A stretch of 64,000 nt of DNA from Piscinibacter defluvii. GTDB taxonomy: Bacteria > Pseudomonadota > Gammaproteobacteria > Burkholderiales > Burkholderiaceae_C. The stretch covers positions 186,001 to 250,000 of the forward strand of contig NZ_ML137197.1 of the NCBI RefSeq assembly GCF_004011805.1. Reading direction: 5' to 3'. Shown piece by piece: positions 1 to 8,378 of the stretch; position 1 is the first letter of the stretch, and every line of letters begins with the position of its first letter. Below the pieces are notes generated by a model that was not told the origin of the DNA, did not search any database, and saw only the letters and a list, made by a program, of their open reading frames with translations. The position numbers and the translations under genes were made by a program.

Positions 1-203
1 CCGAGCACGAACACCGGCAGCGTCGAGGCCGCCTGCACCAGCGCGACCATGACCGCGCTGTCGGTCAGCGAGGTCATCAGCCAGGCCGCCGCGACATCGT
101 TCATCCACATGGTGATGTTGGCGGCCAGCCAGGCCAGCCACAGCATGCGGAACACCGGGCCCTTCAGCGGGGCCAGGGACGAGGTCGGCGCGGCGGAACT
201 CAT
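1..203 (-). CDS. MFS transporter, N-terminal fragment
   Basis: Only the first 67 codons lie in the window; the gene runs off the left edge. The translation starts MSSAAPTSSLAPLKGPVF and continues into a first membrane segment with the stretch WLAANITMWMNDVAAAW, then a second hydrophobic segment (residues about 50-67). This opening matches the MFS_3 (EntS-like) branch of the major facilitator superfamily, in which the N-terminus reads PVFRxLWxA and then a conserved TWMxDVAAAWLM-type helix. Substrate cannot be told. It is transcribed in the same direction as tctA upstream, but a hairpin lies between them, so it is probably a separate unit. Family assignment is fairly sure, function is not. Confidence 0.75.
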   Translation of the reverse strand, partial: MSSAAPTSSLAPLKGPVFRMLWLAWLAANITMWMNDVAAAWLMTSLTDSAVMVALVQAASTLPVFVL

Positions 204-230
204 CGCAGGGCGAGCATAAGGCCGGAAACG

Positions 231-256
231 ACGAACCCCGCCGGGGCGGGGTTCGT
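231..256 (-). terminator. Hairpin terminator after tctA
   Basis: A perfect 10-bp inverted repeat, ACGAACCCCG and CGGGGTTCGT, with a 6-base loop. It lies 18 bases downstream of the tctA stop on the minus strand and upstream of the MFS gene. There is no long U tract, so it may be only partly intrinsic, but its position between two same-strand genes fits a terminator of the tct operon. Confidence 0.6.
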
Positions 257-273
257 CTCGGGGCGCGCGGGCC

Positions 274-1782
274 TCAGTCCTCTTCCTTGAAGGCCTCGGC
301 GCGTTTGCTCTTGATGGTCGGCAGCATCACGACGATGACCATCAGCGCAGAGGCGACCAGCAGCCCGGCGGACAGCGGCCGGGTCATGAAGGTGCTCCAG
401 TCGCCGCGCGACAGCAGCAGCGCGCGGCGCAGGTTCTCCTCCATCATCGGCCCGAGGATGAAGCCCAGCAGCAGCGGCGCCGGCTCGCAGTGCAGCTTGT
501 AGAAGATGTAGCCCACCACGGCGAAGCCGGCCGCCATGAACACGTCGAAGTTGTTGTTGTTCAGCGTGTACAGGCCGATGCCGCAGAAGGCCATGATGGC
601 CGGGAACAGGAAGCGGTAGGGCACCGTCAGCAGCTTGATCCAGATGCCGATCAGCGGCAGGTTCAGGATCACCAGCATCAGGTTGCCGATCCACATCGAG
701 GCGATCAGGCCCCAGAACAGCTGCGGGTTGCTGGTCATCACCTGCGGGCCGGGCTGGATGCCCTTGATCGTCATCGCGCCGACCATCAGCGCCATCACCG
801 CGTTGGGCGGGATGCCGAGCGTGAGCATCGGGATGAACGAGGTCTGCGCGCCGGCGTTGTTGGCCGACTCGGGGCCGGCGATGCCGCGGATGTCGCCCTT
901 GCCGAAGCGGCTCGCGTCCTTGGCGACCTTCTTCTCGACCGTGTAGGCCGCGAACGAGGCGAGCAGCGCGCCGCCGCCGGGCAGGACGCCGAGGATGGAG
1001 CCCAGCGCGGTGCCGCGCAGCACGGCCGGCCAGGCGTCGTTGAAGTCCTGGCGCGTGGGCCACAGGCCCTTGACGTCCTTGGTGAACACCTCGCGGTGCT
1101 CGGCCGGCCGGCCCAGGTTGGCGATGATCTCGCCGAAGCCGAACACGCCCATCGCGATGGTGACGAAGCCGATGCCGTCGGTCAGCTCCGGGATGTCGAA
1201 GCTGTAGCGCGGGGTGCCCGAGATCACGTCGGTGTTGATCTGGCCGAGCAGCAGGCCCAGCAGGATCATCGAGATCGCCTTGACCAGCGAGCCCGAGGCC
1301 AGCACGACGGCGCCGATCAGGCCCAGCACCATCAGCGAGAAGTACTCGGCCGGGCCGAACTTGAAGGCCAGCTCGGTGAGCGGCGGCGCGAAGGCCGCGA
1401 TGACGATGGTGCCCACGCAGCCGGCGAAGAACGAGCCCAGGCCGGCGGCCGCGAGCGCCGGACCGGCGCGGCCCTGGCGCGCCATCTGGTAGCCCTCGAT
1501 CGCGGTGACCACCGAGGAGGCCTCGCCGGGCACGTTGATCAGGATCGCGGTGGTCGAGCCGCCGTACTGCGCGCCGTAGTAGATGCCGGCCAGCATGATC
1601 AGCGCCGGCGTCGCATCGAGCGCGTAGATCGAGGGCAGCAGCATCGCGATCGTGGCCACCGGGCCGAGGCCCGGCAGCACGCCGATCAGCGTGCCCAGCA
1701 GCGCGCCGCCGAAGGCGTACAGCAGGTTCTGGAGGGTGAAGGCGACGCTGAAGCCGAGCGTCAGGTTCTGCAGCAGTTCCAT
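274..1782 (-). CDS. tctA: Tripartite tricarboxylate transporter permease TctA
   Basis: 502 residues, the normal length for the large membrane subunit of a TTT (tripartite tricarboxylate) importer. Family hallmarks are visible: the early glycine/proline-rich GVLPGLGPVATIAMLLP segment, the motif YYGAQYGGSTTAIL, and a second glycine-rich half with GVLPGGGALLASF, followed by many hydrophobic helices. It acts in the inner membrane with TctB and a periplasmic TctC binding protein to take up carboxylates such as citrate; the actual substrate is unknown. It starts 10 bases after the tctB stop, so the two are one operon. No tctC gene is present nearby, so the binding protein must be encoded elsewhere. 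Confidence 0.95.
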   Translation of the reverse strand: MELLQNLTLGFSVAFTLQNLLYAFGGALLGTLIGVLPGLGPVATIAMLLPSIYALDATPALIMLAGIYYGAQYGGSTTAILINVPGEASSVVTAIEGYQMARQGRAGPALAAAGLGSFFAGCVGTIVIAAFAPPLTELAFKFGPAEYFSLMVLGLIGAVVLASGSLVKAISMILLGLLLGQINTDVISGTPRYSFDIPELTDGIGFVTIAMGVFGFGEIIANLGRPAEHREVFTKDVKGLWPTRQDFNDAWPAVLRGTALGSILGVLPGGGALLASFAAYTVEKKVAKDASRFGKGDIRGIAGPESANNAGAQTSFIPMLTLGIPPNAVMALMVGAMTIKGIQPGPQVMTSNPQLFWGLIASMWIGNLMLVILNLPLIGIWIKLLTVPYRFLFPAIMAFCGIGLYTLNNNNFDVFMAAGFAVVGYIFYKLHCEPAPLLLGFILGPMMEENLRRALLLSRGDWSTFMTRPLSAGLLVASALMVIVVMLPTIKSKRAEAFKEED

Positions 1783-1792
1783 GATGCGCTCC

Positions 1793-2254
1793 TCAGGCCA
1801 TGAACCACGGCTTGAGCGGGATCGTCAGGTTCAGCCCGTAGCTGAAGACGAGCCAGCTGAACACCGTGATGATCGCCGCGTTGAGCAGCGCCTCGCCCCA
1901 GTGGAACTCGTCGCCGGCCAGCGCCGAGGTGACGACCAGCAGCGGCAGGGCGATGAGCATGCCCAGGCGCGGCAGCAGCAGGCCGAACAGCACGACCGAG
2001 CCGACGATGATCAGCAGCGGCCGCCACGCGAAACGGCCGACCGGTTCACCGTCGCCGGTCTCGATCGTCAGCGCCTTGAACAGCACCATGCCGCCGAGCA
2101 CGGCCATCAGGATGCCGAGGCCAAAGGGGAAGTAGCCCGGGCCCGGGCGCGCGGACTGCCCGAAGCTGTAGCTGGTCGCGCCCCAGGCAAAGCCCAGGCC
2201 GATCGCGATGAACATCAGACCCGACCAGAAGTCGCGCTGGCTCTTGATCTTCAC
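1793..2254 (-). CDS. tctB: Tripartite tricarboxylate transporter small permease TctB
   Basis: 153 residues with a GTG start (GTG AAG ATC AAG) preceded by a good ribosome site, GGAGGA, about 7 bases upstream. The protein has four hydrophobic segments, as TctB proteins do, and carries the typical early ARPGPGYFPFGLGIL motif at about residues 35-50. It is the small membrane subunit that pairs with TctA in the inner membrane. It is first in a two-gene tctB-tctA operon. The order without an adjacent tctC is common in Burkholderiales, where many separate TctC-like binding proteins can share one transporter. Confidence 0.92.
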   Translation of the reverse strand: MKIKSQRDFWSGLMFIAIGLGFAWGATSYSFGQSARPGPGYFPFGLGILMAVLGGMVLFKALTIETGDGEPVGRFAWRPLLIIVGSVVLFGLLLPRLGMLIALPLLVVTSALAGDEFHWGEALLNAAIITVFSWLVFSYGLNLTIPLKPWFMA

Positions 2255-2290
2255 GGGGTGTCTCCTCCGGCGATGACTTTGTTGCCGGGG

Positions 2291-2296
2291 ATTCTA
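2291..2296 (-). promoter_or_regulatory. tctB: Candidate -10 element for tctBA
   Basis: The minus strand reads TAGAAT here, 36 bases before the GTG of tctB, leaving room for a leader of about 30 bases with the GGAGGA ribosome site. No good -35 hexamer is visible 16-18 bases upstream, so this rests on the -10 and its position only. Confidence 0.35.
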
Positions 2297-2415
2297 GGCA
2301 GCCCACCCCCCCTGCCCCGTGTGGTTTACACGTAGCGCGAATGGTCACTCTCGCGGGGACGGCGGGCCGGCTTGCGAGCGGCCCGGTGCTCGGCCCGCTC
2401 AGCGCGAGCGTCGAC

Positions 2416-4206
2416 TCATTCCCACTTCGGCGTGCAGGCCAGCACCTCGTCGAGCGTGGTGAGGCCCTCGGCCACCTTCATCGCCCCGGCCACGCGCAGC
2501 GGGCGCAGGCCATCGTGCAGCGACTGGCGGCGCAGCTTGGGCATGTCGGTGACCGGCGAGATGCAGTCGCGTGCCGCATCGCCGATGGTCATCAGCTCGT
2601 ACAGGCCGGCGCGGCCGCGGTAGCCCGTCATGCGGCACTCGAGGCAGCCCACCGGCTTGTACGGCCGCACGCCGCCGGACAGGCGCCAGGGCTTGACGAA
2701 CTCCTGCAGCGCGTCGCGCGTGAGCGCATCGTCGGGCTGCTTGCAGGCCGTGCACAGCGTGCGCACGAGGCGCTGCGCGAGCACGCCGATCACCGTGGCG
2801 CTGATCAGGTAGGGCGGCACGCCCAGGTCCTCGAGCCGCGTGATCGCGGAGACCGAGTCGTTGGTGTGCAGCGTGCTGAAGACGAGGTGGCCGGTCAGAG
2901 CCGCCTGGATCGCCATCTCGGCGGTCTCGAGGTCGCGGATCTCGCCGACCATGATGATGTCCGGGTCCTGCCGCATCAGCGCGCGCAGGCCCTCGGCGAA
3001 GCCGAGGTCGATGTTGTGCTGCACCTGCGTCTGGTTCAGCGAGGGCTGGATCATCTCGATCGGGTCCTCGATGGTGCAGACGTTCACCTCGTCGGTGGCC
3101 AGGCGCCGCAGCGTGGAGTACAGCGTGGTCGTCTTGCCCGAGCCGGTGGGTCCGGTGACGAGGATGATGCCGTGCGGCCGCGCGACGAGATCCTCCCAGC
3201 GCTTGCCGTCGTGGTTGCCGAAGCCCAGCGCCTCGAGCGGCTTGACCGTGGTGTCGGGGTCGAAGATGCGCATCACCATCTTCTCGCCGAAGGCGGTGGG
3301 GATGGTGGACAGGCGCATCTCGACCTCCTCGCCGGCCGGGTTGCGCGTCTTGATGCGGCCGTCCAGCGGGCGGCGGCGTTCGACCACGTCCATGCGGCCG
3401 AGCAGCTTGACGCGCGCGATCATCGCGTTCATCACCCCCGGCGGCACCTGGTAGACGTTGTGCATCACGCCGTCGATGCGGAAGCGGATCACCGAGCGCT
3501 CGCGGCGCGGCTCGAGGTGGATGTCGCTGGCGCGCTGGTCGAAGGCGTACTGCCACAGCCAGTCGACCACCTGCACCACGCCCTGGTCGTTGGCATCGAG
3601 CTGGCGGTTGCTGCGGCCGAGTTCGACGAGCTGCTCGAAACTCGCCAGCGTGCTGGTCTCGCCGGTCTTGATGGCCGCGCGCACCGAGCGCGAGAGCGAG
3701 TAGAACTCGGTGGTGTACTTCTGCAGTTCCGGCGGGCTGACGACGACCAGCTTGATCGGCTTGCCGACATGCACCTCGATCTCCGGCACCCAGGCGATGT
3801 CGCAGGGCTCGCAGGTGGCGATGGTCACGTCGCGGATGCCCACGGTCAGCGGCAGCGCGCGGCGCCGCTCGGCATAGCTGATCGACATCACCTCGGCGAC
3901 GCGGCCGACGTCGACCTTCAGCGGGTCGATGCGCAGGTAGGGCAGCCCGACGCGACCGGCCAGCCATTCGCTCCAGGCCTCGACGTCGAGCACCTTGCCG
4001 CGGCCGGGATCGCTCGCCTTCGCCAGGCCCAGCCCGGCAATGCGCACCAGCGGGTGCAGCCGGCTGTCGGCGCCGTGGAAGCGCTTCTCGGTGTCGCGCG
4101 CGTCGGCCTCGCTGATCAGGCCGTCGCGGCGTGCCCACTTGACCAGCGTGCGCCAGTCCAGCGCTCCGGTGTGCGGGGTCTCGAGCGGGAGGTCGGTGGG
4201 TTTCAT
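2416..4206 (-). CDS. GspE/PulE/PilB-family secretion ATPase
   Basis: 596 residues from the ATG at 4206, which overlaps the stop of the upstream gene as ATGA; this coupling decides the start. The N-terminal third (about 1-150) resembles the GspE N-domain. The C-terminal two thirds hold the hexameric motor: an Asp-box region (RASDIHLEP), Walker A GPTGSGKTTT near residue 350, Walker B DPDIIMVGEIRD near 415, and a CxxC...CxxC zinc site near 485-520 (CTACK, CLECR). Such ATPases drive type II secretion or type IV pilus assembly in the cytoplasm. No gsp or pil partner is in the window, so this is an orphan motor and its machine is unknown. Confidence 0.9.
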   Translation of the reverse strand: MKPTDLPLETPHTGALDWRTLVKWARRDGLISEADARDTEKRFHGADSRLHPLVRIAGLGLAKASDPGRGKVLDVEAWSEWLAGRVGLPYLRIDPLKVDVGRVAEVMSISYAERRRALPLTVGIRDVTIATCEPCDIAWVPEIEVHVGKPIKLVVVSPPELQKYTTEFYSLSRSVRAAIKTGETSTLASFEQLVELGRSNRQLDANDQGVVQVVDWLWQYAFDQRASDIHLEPRRERSVIRFRIDGVMHNVYQVPPGVMNAMIARVKLLGRMDVVERRRPLDGRIKTRNPAGEEVEMRLSTIPTAFGEKMVMRIFDPDTTVKPLEALGFGNHDGKRWEDLVARPHGIILVTGPTGSGKTTTLYSTLRRLATDEVNVCTIEDPIEMIQPSLNQTQVQHNIDLGFAEGLRALMRQDPDIIMVGEIRDLETAEMAIQAALTGHLVFSTLHTNDSVSAITRLEDLGVPPYLISATVIGVLAQRLVRTLCTACKQPDDALTRDALQEFVKPWRLSGGVRPYKPVGCLECRMTGYRGRAGLYELMTIGDAARDCISPVTDMPKLRRQSLHDGLRPLRVAGAMKVAEGLTTLDEVLACTPKWE

Positions 4207-4961
4207 CGCGGGTCGGCCGGGAGCGCGCGGATCATGCGCAGCCATTTTCGCGCCGGCAACCCGAGCCGCGTGTCGATCTGTTGCGCCCGGGCCTGCAGTT
4301 CGTCACGTTCGGGCAACGCGCCGCGGCGCAGCGCCGCCACGATGGTGTTGCCCTCGCGCGTGGGCCGCAGCGCGAACACCGTGCCGGCCGCGAAGGCCGC
4401 CGCGATGCGCTGCAGGCTGCGCTCGAAGCGCGCATCGCGGCCGAACAGGTTCACCGTCATCACGCCGGTGTCGGTCAGCACGCGTGCGCAGGCGCGGTAG
4501 AACGCCTCGCTGTCGAGCACCGGGCCGGCGGCCTCGTGGTCGTAGAGGTCCACGCACAGCACGTCCACCGAGCCGGTCTCGGCCACATCGAGCCAGTGCT
4601 GCGCGTCCTGCTGCACGACCGCCAGGCGCGGGCCGTCGTCGGGCAGCCGGAAGAAGGCGCGGCAGGCGGCGATCACCTCCGGGTTCAGCTCGACGGCCGT
4701 GCAGCGCATCTTCATGGCCCCATGGCAGAAGCGCGTGATGGCGCCGGCCCCGAGGCCCAGCTGCACCGCATGGCCGCGGGTCAGTTCGGCCGGCGGGCGC
4801 AGCAGCGTCCAGACCATCATGCGCTGCACGTACTCGAGCTCGATCTTCGCCGGCGTGCGCAGCCGCATCGCCCCCTGCACCCAGGGCGTTCCCAGGTGCA
4901 GGTAGCGCACGCCGTCGTGTTCCGAGACGGTGGCAGGCGACAACACGGGAGCCTTCGTCAT
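4203..4961 (-). CDS. Spermidine-synthase-fold methyltransferase-like protein
   Basis: 252 residues from the ATG at 4961 (MTKAPVLSPATV), which overlaps the stop of the glycosylase gene by 4 bases. It has the Rossmann fold seen in SpeE-type proteins: a glycine motif QLGLGAGAITRFCH near residue 72, an acidic strand end CTAVELNPEVI, and the VDVLCVDLYDHEA strand that in true SpeE holds the catalytic aspartate. The N-terminal tetramerization region of real spermidine synthases is short here. Such genes are widely annotated as 'spermidine synthase' or 'fused MFS/spermidine synthase' but polyamine activity is doubtful. It is the third gene of a four-gene coupled run. Confidence 0.8.
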   Translation of the reverse strand: MTKAPVLSPATVSEHDGVRYLHLGTPWVQGAMRLRTPAKIELEYVQRMMVWTLLRPPAELTRGHAVQLGLGAGAITRFCHGAMKMRCTAVELNPEVIAACRAFFRLPDDGPRLAVVQQDAQHWLDVAETGSVDVLCVDLYDHEAAGPVLDSEAFYRACARVLTDTGVMTVNLFGRDARFERSLQRIAAAFAAGTVFALRPTREGNTIVAALRRGALPERDELQARAQQIDTRLGLPARKWLRMIRALPADPR

Positions 4962-5455
4962 GCCAGGCCGCAGGAGACGAAGGCCGCCCGCCAGGCCGCG
5001 AGCTTGCGCTCGAAGCTCCAGCTCGCGTTGGCCGGGCTGCTGGAGGGCAGGCGCAGCACCGGCACGCCGAGCGTGCGCGTGAGCGCCATCGCGCGCGCCG
5101 ACTCGCCGCCGTTGTGGGCGATGGCCTGCAGGCCGGGGGCGCGCCGGCGCAGGCTGGCGAGGTCGTTGTGCTCGGCGTCCTCGATCGCGCTGTCCAGGCT
5201 GCCCGCGCGCCGGCAGCGGGCGTACACGTCCCAGATGCCCAGGCCGCGCCGCTTCACCTCGGCCAGGCGCTGCGGGTAGGGCAACGCACGCAGGTCGATG
5301 CCCCACAGCGCCGACAGGAGGGGCCAGAACTGGTTGCGCGGGTGGGCGTAGTACTCGCCGGCCGCGAGCGAGGCCACGCTCGGAAAGCTGCCGAGCACGA
5401 CCAGCCGGGTGTTCCGCCCGATCACCGGCGCCAGGCCCTGGAGCGTCTCAGGCAT
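4958..5455 (-). CDS. Hypoxanthine/uracil-DNA glycosylase-fold protein (DNA-deoxyinosine glycosylase)
   Basis: 165 residues. The opening strand and loop LVVLGSFPSVASLAAGEYYAH, the HPRNQFWPLL motif and the late LPSSSPANASW motif are those of the UDG-superfamily branch that removes deoxyinosine (family 6, HDG), related to the mismatch glycosylase Mug. It would excise deaminated adenine from DNA as the first step of base excision repair. The start overlaps the tatD-like stop by 8 bases and the stop overlaps the next start as ATGA, so it is translated with its neighbours. Family membership is solid; exact substrate is inferred. Confidence 0.88.
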   Translation of the reverse strand: MPETLQGLAPVIGRNTRLVVLGSFPSVASLAAGEYYAHPRNQFWPLLSALWGIDLRALPYPQRLAEVKRRGLGIWDVYARCRRAGSLDSAIEDAEHNDLASLRRRAPGLQAIAHNGGESARAMALTRTLGVPVLRLPSSSPANASWSFERKLAAWRAAFVSCGLA

Positions 5456-6257
5456 GGGCGAGGCCGGGCAGGGCGGCGCGGGCGTTGGCGCCGGTTGCCT
5501 CGGCCAGCTCGGCGAGCGTCATGCCGCGCAGCGCGGCCAGCGCGGCGGCGATGCGCGGCAGCTCGGCCGGTTCGTTGCGCGAGCGTTCACCCGCAGCGCG
5601 CTGCGCCGCGGTGCGGTAGAGCCAGTGCGGCGGGATGTCGGGGGCGTCGGTCTCGAGCACGATGGCCGCCAGCGGCAGCTCGGCGGCATGGGCGCGGATC
5701 TGCAGTGCGCGCTCGAAGGTCAGCGCGCCGCCGAAGCCGAGCTTCAGGCCGAGCGCGACGAAGGCTTCGGCCTGCTGCCGGCTGCCGTTGAACGCATGGG
5801 CGATGCCGCCGGCCACCGGCAGCCGGCGCAGCTCGCGCAGCAGCGCATCGGCCGAGCGCCGCACGTGCAGGATCACCGGCAGCTCGAAACGCCGCGCCAG
5901 GCGCAGCTGTTCCACGTACAGGCGCTGTTGCAGCGCATGGTCCGGATCCGGGACGAAGTGATCCAGGCCGATCTCGCCCACCGCCACCAGTCGCGGGTCG
6001 CCGCGCCGCGCCTCGAGCTCGGCTTCCAGCTTCGCCAGGCCGTCCGCCCCGGCCCGAACCACGTACAGCGGGTGGATGCCCAGCGCATAGGCGAAACCAT
6101 GCACGTGCGCCAGCTCGCGCACCGCGGCGAAGTTGTCCGGCTCGACCGCCGGGAGCACCATCCGGGCCACCCCCGCCTGCCGGGCGCGCGCGACCACCGC
6201 ATCGCGGTCGGGCGTGAACTCTGGCGCATCGAGATGGCAATGGGTGTCGATCCACAT
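5448..6257 (-). CDS. TatD-family metal-dependent hydrolase
   Basis: 269 residues, normal length for TatD/YcfH/YjjV enzymes, which are TIM-barrel metal phosphodiesterases or DNases. Metal ligands are visible: the N-terminal DTHCHLD, the glutamate in GEIGLDHF, the histidine in PVILHVR, the GGIAHAFNG segment, and the aspartate in VLETDAP. It acts on DNA ends or other small substrates in the cytoplasm and is implicated in DNA repair, which fits the glycosylase gene behind it. It is the first gene of the leftward coupled run tatD-like, glycosylase, SpeE-like, GspE-like, and is divergent from the HtrA-like gene. Confidence 0.93.
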   Translation of the reverse strand: MWIDTHCHLDAPEFTPDRDAVVARARQAGVARMVLPAVEPDNFAAVRELAHVHGFAYALGIHPLYVVRAGADGLAKLEAELEARRGDPRLVAVGEIGLDHFVPDPDHALQQRLYVEQLRLARRFELPVILHVRRSADALLRELRRLPVAGGIAHAFNGSRQQAEAFVALGLKLGFGGALTFERALQIRAHAAELPLAAIVLETDAPDIPPHWLYRTAAQRAAGERSRNEPAELPRIAAALAALRGMTLAELAEATGANARAALPGLAHA

Positions 6258-6330
6258 GGCACGGATGATGCCTCGGTTGTGACAGGTCTCGCGCGCCGTG
6301 CTAACTTAGGCGCGCATCCCGGAGCCGTGA

Positions 6331-7356
6331 ATGAAGAAGGCACCGCTTTACAGCCGCTCGCGCCGCCCCGGCCCGGGCCCGGCCGTGCCCGCCGTGCCCG
6401 CCGTGGCCGCCACGTCCGCGGAACCGGCAGCCCCCGCCGCCCCCGCCGCGCCCGGTCGCCGGCAGCGCGCCCTGCAGGCCTGGCGGCGCCACGAGCGGCG
6501 GCTCTGGTGGCTCGGCCTGCTGCTGGTGCTGGCGCTGGCCTGGGCCTGGCGCGCCGGCCCGTCGGGCAAGCCGGCACTGACGATCGAGCAGATCGACCAC
6601 CTGATGCGCAAGTCGATCGCCGAGAAGCCGCTCGATTCCGCCGCCGCGCGTGCCTACGAGAAGGTGATCCCCTCGGTCGTGCGGGTGGTCGGCTACGCCA
6701 AGGACGAGGACGACACACCCGATCACGCCAAGGCGGCCCGCGAGGGCACGGAGACCCCAGCCCGCCCCGAAGCCGGCCAGCGCAAGGAGGCGGCGCGTGC
6801 CAAGGAGCCGGAGATGAAGGAGCGCGGCGTCGGCACCGGCGTCGTGATCATCGACAACGGCACCATCCTGACCAACCTGCACGTGGTGCTCGGCGCCGAG
6901 CAGGTCAAGGTGACCTTCATGGACGGGCTCGAAGCCGAGGCCCGCCTGGTCAGCGTGATGCCCGAGCACGACCTGGCGGTGCTGCAGTCGCGCAAGATCC
7001 CGGACGACCTGGCGGCCGCCACCATGCGCGGCACCGCCGACCTGCGTCCGGGCGACCGGGTGATGGCGGTGGGTTTCCCGTTCGGCGTCGGGCCCTCGGC
7101 CTCCGAGGGCGTCGTCTCCGGGCTCAAGCGCGAGTTCCGTTCGCCCGAGGGCGACCGGCTGCTGACCAACCTGATCCAGTTCGATGCGGCGGCCAACCCG
7201 GGCAACTCCGGCGGGCCGCTGGTCACGATGGAGGGCGAGGTGGTCGGCATCGTCACCGCGATCCTCAACCCGACCAAGCAGCGTGTGTTCGTCGGCATCG
7301 GCTTCGCCGTGCCGATCGAGAACGCCGCCGCCGGCGCCGGCATGCCGCCGTTCTAA
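6331..7356 (+). CDS. HtrA/DegP-like membrane-anchored serine protease (no PDZ)
   Basis: 341 residues. A proline/alanine-rich N-terminus is followed by one membrane segment (about residues 57-71, WWLGLLLVLALAW), then a charged linker and a trypsin-like (S1C) domain. The catalytic triad is complete: His in TNLHVV near 183, Asp in EHDLAVL near 213, Ser in GNSGGPL near 292. The usual C-terminal PDZ domain is missing; the protein ends soon after the protease fold. It should sit in the inner membrane with the protease outside. An AAGGAG overlapping its stop serves the moxR start 8 bases later, so it heads the moxR-DUF58-batA unit. Confidence 0.9.
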   Translation: MKKAPLYSRSRRPGPGPAVPAVPAVAATSAEPAAPAAPAAPGRRQRALQAWRRHERRLWWLGLLLVLALAWAWRAGPSGKPALTIEQIDHLMRKSIAEKPLDSAAARAYEKVIPSVVRVVGYAKDEDDTPDHAKAAREGTETPARPEAGQRKEAARAKEPEMKERGVGTGVVIIDNGTILTNLHVVLGAEQVKVTFMDGLEAEARLVSVMPEHDLAVLQSRKIPDDLAAATMRGTADLRPGDRVMAVGFPFGVGPSASEGVVSGLKREFRSPEGDRLLTNLIQFDAAANPGNSGGPLVTMEGEVVGIVTAILNPTKQRVFVGIGFAVPIENAAAGAGMPPF

Positions 7357-7364
7357 GGAGCCCG

Positions 7365-8378
7365 ATGGACACCCCCCCGAATGCCGAAGCCTCCACGCTG
7401 ATGGAGCGCATCCTCTACGAGGTCAAGCGCGTCGTCGTCGGGCAGGATCACTTCCTCGAGCGCGTGATGGTCGCGCTGCTGGCCAACGGCCACCTGCTGG
7501 TCGAGGGCGTGCCGGGCCTGGCCAAGACGCTGACGGTCAAGACCCTGGCGCAGACCCTGCGCGGCAGCTTCAAGCGCATCCAGTTCACACCCGACCTGGT
7601 GCCGGCCGACCTGGTCGGCACGCGCATCTACAGCCCCAAGACCGGCGAGTTCGACACCTCGCTCGGCCCGGTGTTCACCCACCTGCTGCTGGCCGACGAG
7701 ATCAACCGCGCGCCGGCCAAGGTGCAGAGCGCGCTGCTCGAGGTGATGCAGGAGCGCCAGGTCACGATCGCCGGCACCACCCACAAGGTGCCCGACCCCT
7801 TCCTCGTGATGGCCACGCAGAACCCGATCGAGACCGAGGGCACCTACCCGCTGCCGGAGGCGCAGGTCGACCGCTTCATGATGAAGGTGCTGGTCGACTA
7901 CCCGAGCGAGGAGGAGGAGTTCGTGATCGCCCAGCGCGTCACCGGCGTGCCGGTGGCGGTGCAGGCGGTGGCCAGCATGGGCCAGCTGGTCGAGCTGCAG
8001 CAGGAGTGCCGCAAGGTCTACGTCGACCCGTCGCTGGCGCAATACGCCGTCAAGCTGGTCAGCGCAACGCGCCGGCCCGACAAGTACGAGCTCGCCGACC
8101 TCGCCAAGTACCTCACCTTCGGCGCCAGCCCGCGCGCCACCATCGGGCTGATCGAAGGCGCCCGGGCGCTGGCCTTCATGCGCGGCCGCAACTACGCACT
8201 GCCCGAGGACATGACCGGGCTGGTGGGCGACGTGCTGCGCCACCGCCTGGTGCTCAGCTACGAGGCGCTGGCCGACGGCCTGAACGCCGACCAGGTGATC
8301 GCCAAGGTGATGAAGAAGATCCCCGTGCCCGACAAGCCGCTGGCCGTCCCCCATGGAACAGGCGCCGCCAAGGGCTGA
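7365..8378 (+). CDS. MoxR-family AAA+ ATPase
   Basis: 337 residues from the ATG at 7365, 4 bases after an AAGGAG ribosome site. Walker A (GVPGLAKT) is near residue 48 and Walker B (LLADEINRA) near 110; the sensor region MATQNPIETEG and the AQVDRFM arginine-finger stretch are intact. MoxR ATPases act as chaperones that mature or insert cofactors into partner complexes, usually together with DUF58 and von Willebrand A proteins. The next two genes are exactly those partners, and the DUF58 gene overlaps the end of this one by 26 bases. The client complex is not identified. Confidence 0.95.
   Translation: MDTPPNAEASTLMERILYEVKRVVVGQDHFLERVMVALLANGHLLVEGVPGLAKTLTVKTLAQTLRGSFKRIQFTPDLVPADLVGTRIYSPKTGEFDTSLGPVFTHLLLADEINRAPAKVQSALLEVMQERQVTIAGTTHKVPDPFLVMATQNPIETEGTYPLPEAQVDRFMMKVLVDYPSEEEEFVIAQRVTGVPVAVQAVASMGQLVELQQECRKVYVDPSLAQYAVKLVSATRRPDKYELADLAKYLTFGASPRATIGLIEGARALAFMRGRNYALPEDMTGLVGDVLRHRLVLSYEALADGLNADQVIAKVMKKIPVPDKPLAVPHGTGAAKG

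Noticed and set aside
490-1803. 437-codon frame antisense to tctA
   Set aside because: High GC keeps the opposite strand open; the translation is rich in Arg, His, Gln and Asp with no domain, and it lies fully over tctA.
2341-4500. 719-codon frame antisense to the GspE-like gene
   Set aside because: Shadow of a confident gene; no ribosome site and low-complexity translation.
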